From JACJYC01 sp964558465 (GTDB taxonomy: Bacteria; Bacteroidota; Bacteroidia; Chitinophagales; Saprospiraceae): a stretch of DNA of 19,027 bases. The stretch lies in contig CAZLEF010000110.1 of NCBI GenBank assembly GCA_964558465.1, forward strand, positions 1 through 19,027. The letters run 5' to 3'. Made by a program: the position numbers and the translations under genes. Below the pieces are notes generated by a model. It was not told the origin of the DNA, did not search any database, and saw only the letters and a program-made list of their open reading frames with translations. Positions within the stretch are counted from its first letter, which is position 1. Each line of letters begins with the position of its first letter. Shown piece by piece: positions 1 to 7,305 of this stretch.

Positions 1-54
1 AACCAATCGAACCAATCGAACCAATCGAACCAATCGAACCAATCGAACCAATCC
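1..54. repeat. 9-bp tandem array (AACCAATCG)
   Basis: Five perfect copies of AACCAATCG run from position 1 to 45, followed by one copy with a changed last base, and then a degenerate CCAATC-rich tail to about position 67. The array is cut by the window edge, so its true length is unknown. There are no unique spacers between units, which excludes a CRISPR array. A related degenerate pair occurs at the other end of the window (18997-19014). Confidence 0.95.
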
Positions 55-67
55 AATCAATCCAATC

Positions 68-474
68 CTTTCCTTTTTGCGGATTTTTACCATTTCCATG
101 TGGATTTTTTCCATTGTTTCAGGCCTTCCGGGTTTAACTTTGCAAAAGATTCACCTGAATACCCATCCAATCCCACATGAGTTGCCGCCCTCGTAATCCC
201 CAAGACTACCGGCTGGCCATACTCAATATCAATGTAATTCAAAAGAACGGGTTATACCCTGAAAATGTAAACCCCTGTTTTTTTTTATAACCTCTTGTAC
301 CCTGAAAACCATTTTAAACACCTCGGCACGGCCGGTAAAACCCGATTTTGGACCCTTCCAGTTTTCTATCAGCAACGTAGTACATAACCGATTCCCTTTG
401 GGGCCAGTCTTCCTGTTAACATGACCTGGAAGTATAAAACTAAACCCCTTTTTTAAAACTAAAACAATTGAGTT
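68..474. other. Intergenic stretch without a recognisable gene
   Basis: No reading frame of convincing length or composition is present on either strand. The stretch is AT-rich, with T runs near 275-286 and 447-452. It contains a direct repeat TACCCTGAAAA at 255-265 and 298-308, a small inverted repeat GGGT-TAT-ACCC at 249-259, and one promoter-like pair at 114-142. The last 50 bases are A/T-rich leader for the small gene that starts at 475. I see no structured RNA that I can name. Confidence 0.6.
114..142 (+). promoter_or_regulatory. Possible Bacteroidota-type promoter
   Basis: TTG at 114-116 and TAACTTTG at 135-142 are separated by 18 bases. This matches the known Bacteroidota pattern TTG-N17-23-TAnnTTTG. 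Transcription would begin near position 149 and would give a leader of over 320 nt before the small gene at 475, or an unrecognised short RNA. Motif match only. Confidence 0.3.
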
Positions 475-783
475 ATGTATTCGGAAGTGAAAAAAACAAA
501 CCTATCGTTAACGGAAGCATTGGAAAACCACTTGAATGCCAAAGGCCAAAATTTAGAGGATTTTGACTTTGTTTTTTTTGGGAAGGCAGATTTAGAGCAT
601 TTAATGGTCAACCCCGAATGTGCCGGAATAAGATTCCGCATAGGCCATTTACCGAATGACAACGCAAAAACACTTATCGCGATAAGTGTAAAATCAGACG
701 GGTCAGAAATCTCTGAATCCGGGGCAACGGAGGCCGGGCCAACGGTGATGAGCCTGATGCCCTGCCCGCGATGGTGCCAATAA
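475..783 (+). CDS. Small Bacteroidota protein with C-terminal PCPxxC motif
   Basis: This encodes a 102-residue soluble protein with no signal peptide or membrane segment. The N-terminal third looks helical (LTEALENHLNAKG). The middle has an alternating hydrophobic strand pattern (DFDFVFFGKADLEHL, then GIRFRIGH, then KTLIAISV), and the chain ends in PCPRWCQ. From memory, small Bacteroidota proteins of about 100 residues share this layout: a FxFGKxDL-like segment, an NPxCxGIRxxxG segment, a strand followed by a G-rich turn, and a terminal P-C-P-x-x-C. That resemblance is why I accept it as a real gene. Function is unknown; the paired cysteines (C49 and the two at the end) could bind metal or form a disulfide, which is inference. 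It is followed by a terminator-like hairpin at 868-897 and so is probably a single-gene unit. An 18-bp perfect palindrome lies inside it at 671-688. Confidence 0.7.
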   Translation: MYSEVKKTNLSLTEALENHLNAKGQNLEDFDFVFFGKADLEHLMVNPECAGIRFRIGHLPNDNAKTLIAISVKSDGSEISESGATEAGPTVMSLMPCPRWCQ

Positions 784-867
784 TCCCATGAACCCCGGAC
801 CCCTCCCCCAAAAAGCCAGATGCTGCACCTAAAACCCGATATTCCGGAGGGGGAATTCAAAGGGAGC

Positions 868-909
868 GGGAAGAGGAAATTAAATTTTTCTCTTCCCTTC
901 CCGGTTTTT
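868..909 (+). terminator. Terminator-like hairpin after the small gene
   Basis: GGGAAGAG at 868-875 pairs perfectly with CTCTTCCC at 890-897. A G:U pair and three A:U pairs extend the stem inward to about 12 bp. A T run follows at 905-909, seven bases past the stem. It lies between the small gene and the regulator gene, so it would separate their transcripts. The gap before the T run makes it imperfect. Confidence 0.5.
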
Positions 910-910
910 A

Positions 911-941
911 TTGGTTTGCTCATTGCCATTTCCTATTTTCG
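911..941 (+). promoter_or_regulatory. Candidate promoter of the hybrid regulator gene
   Basis: TTG at 911-913 and TATTTTCG at 934-941 are 20 bases apart. The second element differs from TAnnTTTG at one base. Transcription would start near 946-948, right at the ATG at 947. That would make the message almost leaderless, or favour the ATG at 980, which has AGGAAA just before it. Motif match only. Confidence 0.35.
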
Positions 942-946
942 CTGCA

Positions 947-3900
947 ATGAGAAAGCGGTTGATCTCTTTTCAGGAAATTATGGGAATTCTGTTTGGGTTT
1001 TGCCTGATTGGTTATCCTTTAAAAGGACAGGATCAACCGGATTTGCCAACCCTGAATTTCAAAACCCTTACCAAAGAAAACGGTCTCACCGACAATTGCA
1101 ATGCTTTCATTTCCAAAGATCCAAACGGATTCATCTGGATCAGCAGCCTGGATGGCCTTTACAGGTTTGACGGAGTAACGCTTAAACCTTATTATCCCCG
1201 GAAAGAGGATCCCAACAGCCTGAGGCATAATATTGTTACCGGCCCGTGTTTTTTCGGCCCTGAAAATGATATTTGGTTCTCTGTTTATTCAGGCATTCAA
1301 AAGCTGAACAGAACGACCGGCCGTTTTGAATTTATCCAAGCCCGCCAAGGGTCCCTCACCGCTGATTATTATGCATTTCACCTCGACCGGGAACAAAATC
1401 TGTGGTTTAGCGCAGGCGACCAGGATTCCTCTTACCTGATCAGGTATAACATTGTTACCAGGGATGAAACCGTTATATTGGATACTTTTTTTGTAAAACG
1501 GTGCTCCGTACAAGAAGACGACGATGGCCGGGTCGCCAGAATAATTGGTTCCAGTATGGTTCAGCCAGGTGTGGAGATCCTGGACTTTGCGCCCGATTCC
1601 CCTTATCCAAAACGGCGCCGGTATTTGAGCAGCCCTTCTGAGATCAGGGTTCGCGGCCATTTCGCTTTAAATGACAACCTGGTCTGGCTGGCTACCAACG
1701 CAGGATTATTATCCCTGGACCCTGAAACGGGCAAAACCAGCGCCCCTGTCAACGAATATCGCGGAGATCCCTTAGGCGGCGCATGGTCTATTGCCCCGAT
1801 CCCAGGGTCAGGTACGGCATTTCTTTCGACCGGCTCTTCGGGAATACTTTTATTTGATATCCGGAACGGAGACCTGCTTGGCGCCTATCAGCACCAACTG
1901 GAGAACCCGCTTTCTCTAAGGCTCAACTGGACAAACGAACTGTTCATTGACCCTGAAGACAATTTATGGATCAGCGCTTACGATTTCGGGCTGATGTATA
2001 CCAACCTGAAAAAGGTAAAATTCAAAACGATCCTTGGTAACCGAAAAAAAGACGGACAATACCCTTGGGTAAGTTCCTTGTCTCCCGACAAGGCAGAAAA
2101 CATGTGGGTCGTGAAAGACGGGGTCTTGTTCAAAATCGGTAAAGACAACCGTCCCGTGGTCTGGGAAAATGGGAAAAAAGGCCCATTTGAACAGGTGAGT
2201 TTTATCTATACGGATAGAAACCAAAATCTCTGGGTGCTCATCGACAAAACTGCGTGGCGTTTCAACCCCAACCTCCGTCTTTTTGAACCAATCTGGGACG
2301 CTCCGGAGCCCATGAAATTGATTTTCCAGTTGAACAACAACCATTATCTGGTGGCCCTCCAATCTGATTTATGGTTGTACAGCGACGATTTTGCCCCCAA
2401 GCGTGTTTTGCTGGACAACAGGGAGGATTTAAAAGATATTTCCTATATTTTTCAAAGCAGCGACGGAAAGGTATTCCTTTCACAAAACGGCGACAGATTA
2501 CTGGTTACCCGGGCAGATCAACCTGGCAACCTGAGTTCCATCCATCTTATTGAGGGCGTAGGGTTTTGTTACAGCATTTATGAGGATGACCATCAAAAAT
2601 ACTGGCTGGCCACCTGGCAAAATATCGTCACTTTGGATCAAAACGACCTGAAGCGCCCAATGCCGGTGCATTGGGCTCCTCCCGGGGTATATTATCAGAT
2701 CCAGCCGGATAAACACGGCCGTTTATGGGTCAGCGGCAGCCAGGGATTATTTTTTTTGGATCCCGAAAAGAAAAAGAGCCACCCATTCCATTCGGCAGAC
2801 GGGGCTTTAAGCCTGGGTTATCTTCCCACTGCTTCGGCCGTTTCCGGAGACGGGCGGTTGTGGTTTGGAGGAAACGGAGGGTTGAATGTTTTTCACCCTG
2901 ATTCCGTGAAAATGATCCGGCATTTACCCCTGCTTCAGATCACGGGCCTTGAAATCAATGAAAGTCCACTGGAAACCATCCAGGATTTTCAAATCCATAA
3001 CACGCTCGAACTTCTACATTTCCAAAACACCATCGAGATCCATTTCGCGGGCCTCGAATTCAGCGACCCCACGGCCATCCGCTACAAGTACCGCATCAAA
3101 GAGATCGAAACCGGATGGGTAGACGGCGGTCATTCCGGATACGCGCGTTATCCGGACCTGAACCCAGGTCACTATACATTCGAAGCGCTGGCCTCCAATT
3201 CCGACGGGGTATGGACGGAGGAAAAAAATGCGCTGCGTTTTACCTTTTATATCCAACCCGCATGGTATCAAAGAACAGGGATTCAAATTGCCGGAGGGCT
3301 CCTGGTCGTATTTCTGCTGGGGCTATGGTACCTCAGATTCACCAAACGAAAACTCGAAGCCCGCAAACAAAAAGAACTCCAGGAATTCAAGACCCAGTTC
3401 TTCGCCAATATTACCCACGAATTCCGGACCCCGCTCACGCTCATCAAATCCCCCCTGGCCGATGCCCTGCAAAAAGACGCCGGCCTGGATAAGGAAAGTA
3501 TCCGGATGGTGATGCAGAACGTCGCCAGGCTGGAAAAATACGTCAATCAGGTGCTCGACCTGAACAAACTCGAAGCCGGACAACTGACGCCGCAATTCGG
3601 GCGCGGCGACCTGGTCCTGTTCCTCAACGATTATGTTCAAGGTTTCCAACCCGTCGCTGTTCACCGGAAGATCGGTCTGGCCTTTCAGCCGGCATTTCAA
3701 GGCCTCGTCATGGATATAGCCCCTGAATTCCTGGATCATATCGTCGGCAACCTCCTGTCCAACGCCATGAAATTCACCCCGCCGGGCGGTCATGTCGCCG
3801 TTACATTGGATCCGGTCAATCAAGAAAGCGGGGAAGAATGGGTCCGGATCAAAGTCGCCGATTCCGGGCAGGGCATCCCGCCTGAAAATCTGGAAAAGAT

Positions 3901-4897
3901 ATTCGACCGGTTTTTCCAGGACAAGTCAAAGGCCCACCGGGGCGCCGGAACCGGCATCGGACTGCATTTCACCCGGCAACTGGTCGAATTGCTCGGCGGT
4001 TCCATTCATGCAACCAACCTGCCGGGCGGCGGGGCTCAGTTCATTTTCGATTTGCCCGTCAAAAAAAGCGAGGCCCTGCCGGAGATCAAACCCGGGGCTG
4101 ATCCGGCGCCCCAGCTTCCGGCCTCTGCCGTTGAGCGCAATGCGCCGGTTGTATTGATCGTGGAAGATGACGCGCCGATGGCCAATTATATCCGGCAGAT
4201 CCTGGCCGGCAGGTACGATTGCCATGTGGCCAGCGACGGTGTGGAAGGGGAAGAAAAAGCCCTGGAATTGTTGCCCGATCTGATCGTCAGCGATGTGATG
4301 ATGCCCCGCCTGGACGGTTTTGAATTGTTGCAGCGTCTCCGGGAAAATGAAGAGACCTTGTCGATCCCCATCATCATCCTCACGGCAAAATCTTCCATCG
4401 AAACCCGGTTGAACGCCCTGCAATCCGCTGCGGACGCTTACCTTCCCAAACCCTTCAACCCTGCTGAATTGCTGGCGCAAACGGACAACCTGATCCTCCA
4501 GCGGCAACGGCTGAAAGCGTATTATAAAAAACTGATCTCCGGCGATCCGCCCGGCGAAGTACCGCACAACCGCTTGCCGAAAGACGAACTTTTCCTGGAA
4601 AAGATATCCGCCTATATCCAGTCAAGGCTCCTGGAAAATTTTTCCGTTGAAGAAATCGCACATTACATGCTGATGAGCACATCTTCGCTTTACAGCAAAT
4701 GCAAGTCCCTGCTGGGGTATGCCCCCAAAGAACTGATCGAGCAGATCCGGATCAAGGAAGCCAAACGCCTGTTGGAGACCACCGACCAATCTGTGAACGA
4801 AATTTCCATGGCAGTGGGCTACAGCGCCTCCAATTACTTCATCAAAGTCTTTAAAAAATATACCGGCCAGACACCTGCGCAGTACCGGAGAAAATAA
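947..4897 (+). CDS. Hybrid two-component regulator (HTCS): sensor kinase, receiver, AraC
   Basis: This 1316-residue protein holds a whole two-component pathway. Residues 1-28 are a signal peptide or anchor (MRKR start, hydrophobic 12-22). Residues 35 to about 665 carry repeated propeller-blade motifs such as GFIWISSLDGLYRFDG, NLWFSAG, NLWISAYDFGL and GRLWFGGNGGLNVF (Reg_prop type). A Y_Y_Y-like domain follows at 700-770, then a membrane helix at 779-797. The HisKA box NITHEFRTP has phospho-acceptor His824; the ATPase has its N box near 935-945, DSGQGIP at 972 and GTGIGL at 1001. The receiver has acceptor Asp1116 (SDVMMP), Thr1146 and Lys1168. An AraC-type HTH fills 1215-1316. The family senses extracellular saccharides in the periplasm and controls glycan-use genes; no SusC/SusD or glycosidase genes lie here, so its target is unknown. 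Alternative starts are TTG 911 and ATG 980; 947 gives the better signal peptide. Confidence 0.95.
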   Translation: MRKRLISFQEIMGILFGFCLIGYPLKGQDQPDLPTLNFKTLTKENGLTDNCNAFISKDPNGFIWISSLDGLYRFDGVTLKPYYPRKEDPNSLRHNIVTGPCFFGPENDIWFSVYSGIQKLNRTTGRFEFIQARQGSLTADYYAFHLDREQNLWFSAGDQDSSYLIRYNIVTRDETVILDTFFVKRCSVQEDDDGRVARIIGSSMVQPGVEILDFAPDSPYPKRRRYLSSPSEIRVRGHFALNDNLVWLATNAGLLSLDPETGKTSAPVNEYRGDPLGGAWSIAPIPGSGTAFLSTGSSGILLFDIRNGDLLGAYQHQLENPLSLRLNWTNELFIDPEDNLWISAYDFGLMYTNLKKVKFKTILGNRKKDGQYPWVSSLSPDKAENMWVVKDGVLFKIGKDNRPVVWENGKKGPFEQVSFIYTDRNQNLWVLIDKTAWRFNPNLRLFEPIWDAPEPMKLIFQLNNNHYLVALQSDLWLYSDDFAPKRVLLDNREDLKDISYIFQSSDGKVFLSQNGDRLLVTRADQPGNLSSIHLIEGVGFCYSIYEDDHQKYWLATWQNIVTLDQNDLKRPMPVHWAPPGVYYQIQPDKHGRLWVSGSQGLFFLDPEKKKSHPFHSADGALSLGYLPTASAVSGDGRLWFGGNGGLNVFHPDSVKMIRHLPLLQITGLEINESPLETIQDFQIHNTLELLHFQNTIEIHFAGLEFSDPTAIRYKYRIKEIETGWVDGGHSGYARYPDLNPGHYTFEALASNSDGVWTEEKNALRFTFYIQPAWYQRTGIQIAGGLLVVFLLGLWYLRFTKRKLEARKQKELQEFKTQFFANITHEFRTPLTLIKSPLADALQKDAGLDKESIRMVMQNVARLEKYVNQVLDLNKLEAGQLTPQFGRGDLVLFLNDYVQGFQPVAVHRKIGLAFQPAFQGLVMDIAPEFLDHIVGNLLSNAMKFTPPGGHVAVTLDPVNQESGEEWVRIKVADSGQGIPPENLEKIFDRFFQDKSKAHRGAGTGIGLHFTRQLVELLGGSIHATNLPGGGAQFIFDLPVKKSEALPEIKPGADPAPQLPASAVERNAPVVLIVEDDAPMANYIRQILAGRYDCHVASDGVEGEEKALELLPDLIVSDVMMPRLDGFELLQRLRENEETLSIPIIILTAKSSIETRLNALQSAADAYLPKPFNPAELLAQTDNLILQRQRLKAYYKKLISGDPPGEVPHNRLPKDELFLEKISAYIQSRLLENFSVEEIAHYMLMSTSSLYSKCKSLLGYAPKELIEQIRIKEAKRLLETTDQSVNEISMAVGYSASNYFIKVFKKYTGQTPAQYRRK

Positions 4898-4900
4898 AAA

Positions 4901-5005
4901 GTTGGCAGTTGGCAGTCCTCAGTTGGCAATCAACTTACGACTTACAACTATCGACTTACGACTTACAACTATCGACTTACGACTTACAACTATCGACTTA
5001 CGACT
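4901..5005. repeat. Heptamer array with 21-bp higher-order repeat
   Basis: Fifteen consecutive 7-bp units stay in exact register from 4901 to 5005. The first four are GTTGGCA-type. From 4929 they cycle through ATCGACT, TACGACT and TACAACT, so three heptamers form a 21-bp unit repeated three times plus a partial copy (first unit ATCAACT). The array fills the space between the stop of the hybrid regulator and the convergent LysE gene, and runs 16 bp into the latter. Confidence 0.97.
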
Positions 5006-5622
5006 AAAACCCGGGCCACCAGCACAATGCCGAACACGATCAGCGCCAGGGCCGAGAACCGGCGGAAGTAAGCGAGTTTATGGTGATTGAGCCAGGGTTT
5101 GATCCGCTTGGCCAGGAAGATTTTCACCAGGTCGGTCAGGATAATGGTACCCATGATGGCTGCAAAAAACACGGTAGCCATCGGGGCGGTCAGCTTGCCG
5201 GTTGCGGAGGCCGCGCTGACGACGCTCAGCCAGAAAAAAGCCGCAAACGGGTTGAAGGTATTGATCAGAAAACCCTTGAGAAACAAGCCGAAATACGAAA
5301 GCCCCCCGGCGTCTGTTTCAGAGGGCCCGGCGGATCGCTGTTTGGCGAACAAAGTACTGAGGCCGGAAACAATGAGTACGGCGCCGCCAATGATGCCCAT
5401 ACAGAGCTGAAAACCGCTCCACTGAGTGATTTTAAGCAGGTACGCGACCCCCAGATAAGCCGCAAGAACATAAAAAAAATCACTGACCCAGGCCCCTGCC
5501 GCAGCGACCATGCCTGCCCGGAACCCCCGTTCGACGCCCAATTGAAGAAATAGAAACATCATCGGCCCCGCAAGCACGCTCAGGGTCAGACCCAGCACGA
5601 TCCCCTGCCATAACCAGGTCAC
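4990..5622 (-). CDS. LysE/RhtB-family exporter
   Basis: This encodes a 210-residue integral membrane protein with about six hydrophobic segments and the family's N-terminal pattern (GLTLSVLAGPMMFLFLQLGVERGF). A central polar loop (KQRSAGPSETDAGG) and the segment GFLINTFNPFAAFFWL follow; the N-x-x-NP motif is typical of LysE proteins. The family exports amino acids or related metabolites with the proton gradient; the substrate here cannot be read from sequence. I choose the GTG at 5622 because it overlaps the TGA of the upstream GH3 gene (GTGA), a classic coupled junction; an in-frame TTG at 5658 would add 12 unlikely residues. The last residues (VVSR) and the TAG stop are encoded by the heptamer array, so the present C-terminus was probably set by repeat growth. 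The two genes should be co-translated, so the exported molecule may relate to the GH3 product; this is inference. Confidence 0.9.
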   Translation of the reverse strand: MTWLWQGIVLGLTLSVLAGPMMFLFLQLGVERGFRAGMVAAAGAWVSDFFYVLAAYLGVAYLLKITQWSGFQLCMGIIGGAVLIVSGLSTLFAKQRSAGPSETDAGGLSYFGLFLKGFLINTFNPFAAFFWLSVVSAASATGKLTAPMATVFFAAIMGTIILTDLVKIFLAKRIKPWLNHHKLAYFRRFSALALIVFGIVLVARVLVVSR

Positions 5623-7157
5623 AAAACCCTGGTTTGTGCACGGATAAATTTTTCCCAATGTTCAAACTGACAGGGCTTCATCACCCGCGGAAACTTGCTC
5701 TGGCCCGTCATTTTCCCTTGTTCGCGCTGCCACTCCAAAAATAATCCGGAAGGAATGAGGGTAACTTTCGGCGGACGCAACATGGCCGAACGTTCGGCCT
5801 TATAATCATCATTGACCAGCATGAGCTGCTCGTCGAGGGTTCCGGAGAAAACCGATTCATTGATGGGAGCATCGCACCCGATGTACCAATGGTGGGCAAA
5901 ATGGGAGTCCGCCTCAATCCCGCAAACGGTAAATTCAGGCGTACTGACGCCCAGGATATCGCCGGTTAGCCGGAGGGCCTGGTTCATATTGTCTACCGAC
6001 AAGTGTTCGCCGCAGATACTGAGGAAATGTTTGGTTCGGCCGGTTATGACGATCTCGCAGCGCTTGCGGTCGGTAAACCGGACGGTATCCCCGATGAGGT
6101 AACGCCAGGCGCCTGCGCAGGTCGTGAGCAGGATCGCGTAGTCTTCGCCCTCTTCCACTTCACCGATGGACAGGGTCTGCGCGCCGGGCAGCGGGTTGCC
6201 TTCCGCATCAAAGTTGCGTTCGTTAAACGGGATAAATTCAAAAAAAATACCGTTATTGAGAACGAGGCGCATCGATTTGGTACCGGGCCTTGACTGGAAG
6301 GCGATAAAACCTTCGGAAGCCAGGTAGGAATCCTGGTAGATGATGGGCCTGCCCAGCAACCGTTCGAAGCTTTTTTTGTAGGGTTCCATTGCGGTGCCGC
6401 CGGAAACAAAGACCTGCAGGTTGGGCCACAACTCGTGGATATTGTTCAGCTTGTAATAGTCGATAATGTATTCAAGGGTCAGTTGCACCCACGATGGAAT
6501 GCCGGTAACGGCGCCCACATCCCAATGCGGCGCCATTTTGGCGATGGCCCTGGTCCGTTCATCCCAATTGGCGATACCGGCGATCTGGGTTCCGGGTTTG
6601 TAAAACCGTTTGATCCAGAGGGGCGGCTTGCTGGCATTGATGCCGCTCAGATCGCCGGCATAACAGTGACCAAGGTCCTGCAGGCAGGCGCTTCCGCCGA
6701 CCATGAGCCATTGTTTGGAGTAAAAACTGGCCGGCACCCGGTACTTTGGCAGGCAGGTAAACATGCGGAAACCCGCTTTACGCATGCTGCGCGTCATATC
6801 GTACGTAACGGGAATGTATTTGCTGGCAGCGCCCGAGGTACCGGAACTCAGCGCAAAGTATTTGACCTGCCCGCGCCACGTAACATCGGATTCCCCGGCG
6901 AGGGTGCGGCGCCACCATTCATTGAACATCCGGTCATAGTCGTGTACCGGGACCGTTTGACGGAATGCCTCTACCGTATCATCGGATTGAAGAAGCCGGG
7001 GAAAGTTGTAATGCCGGCCAAAATCGGTGAGCGATGCCTTCCGGAGTAATTGTTGCAGGACGCTCTCCTGTTGCAAAACGGGGGCGGACTCGGGCTGGTC
7101 GAGTTGCTGAACAATGCGCATTCCTTTTTTGATCAGCCTGTTGGCAACCAACGTCAT
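5619..7157 (-). CDS. GH3-family adenylate-forming amino-acid conjugase-like protein
   Basis: This 512-residue protein matches the GH3 superfamily over its whole length. The ATP/AMP motifs are visible: SSGTSGAASKYIP at 104-116, YLASEGF at 278-284 and WRYLIGD at 351-357, followed by a C-terminal lid domain with TGRTKHFLSICGE near 372-384. Plant GH3 enzymes adenylate an acyl acid such as auxin or jasmonate and join it to an amino acid. Bacterial members are common in Bacteroidota and mostly uncharacterised. I start at ATG 7157, preceded by GGAGAAAAACAGGAACT, because known bacterial members begin near this point; an in-frame upstream start at 7268 adds 37 residues with no family character and would sit upstream of the candidate promoter. 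The 4-nt overlap with the LysE-type exporter suggests that a conjugate or its amino acid is moved across the membrane by the neighbour. Confidence 0.92.
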   Translation of the reverse strand: MTLVANRLIKKGMRIVQQLDQPESAPVLQQESVLQQLLRKASLTDFGRHYNFPRLLQSDDTVEAFRQTVPVHDYDRMFNEWWRRTLAGESDVTWRGQVKYFALSSGTSGAASKYIPVTYDMTRSMRKAGFRMFTCLPKYRVPASFYSKQWLMVGGSACLQDLGHCYAGDLSGINASKPPLWIKRFYKPGTQIAGIANWDERTRAIAKMAPHWDVGAVTGIPSWVQLTLEYIIDYYKLNNIHELWPNLQVFVSGGTAMEPYKKSFERLLGRPIIYQDSYLASEGFIAFQSRPGTKSMRLVLNNGIFFEFIPFNERNFDAEGNPLPGAQTLSIGEVEEGEDYAILLTTCAGAWRYLIGDTVRFTDRKRCEIVITGRTKHFLSICGEHLSVDNMNQALRLTGDILGVSTPEFTVCGIEADSHFAHHWYIGCDAPINESVFSGTLDEQLMLVNDDYKAERSAMLRPPKVTLIPSGLFLEWQREQGKMTGQSKFPRVMKPCQFEHWEKFIRAQTRVL

Positions 7158-7222
7158 AGTTCCTGTTTTTCTCCTGTTGCTGAGCAACCGAAGAATACGA
7201 TTGCCCAAAGTCAAAACGGGAA

Positions 7223-7250
7223 CAAAATTAACGTAATTAAAGTATTTCAA
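7223..7250 (-). promoter_or_regulatory. Candidate promoter of the GH3-LysE operon
   Basis: Read on the minus strand, TTG (7250-7248) and TAATTTTG (7230-7223) are 17 bases apart, matching the Bacteroidota consensus. The start of transcription would be near 7216-7218. That gives a leader of about 60 nt before ATG 7157 and supports that ATG over the longer upstream frame. Motif match only. Confidence 0.5.
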
Positions 7251-7305
7251 TCCGTTTTTTTCGACCAATGTCCGTCTTTTAACGCTTTGTTAAGACATTA
7301 AAAAA

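Noticed and set aside
459..929. A 156-residue minus-strand frame over the small PCPxxC gene
   Set aside because: The plus-strand gene has family-like features and a leader; the minus frame crosses the terminator-like hairpin and shows no domain.
3323..4567. Long minus-strand frames opposite the kinase and receiver parts of the hybrid regulator
   Set aside because: They are shadows of a coding region with unmistakable HisKA, ATPase and receiver motifs.
4901..5005. CRISPR array
   Set aside because: The units are contiguous, 7 bp long and have no unique spacers; no cas genes are present.
4902..5090. A 62-residue plus-strand frame through the heptamer array
   Set aside because: It stays open only because the 21-bp unit is divisible by 3; it translates the repeat and has no independent support.
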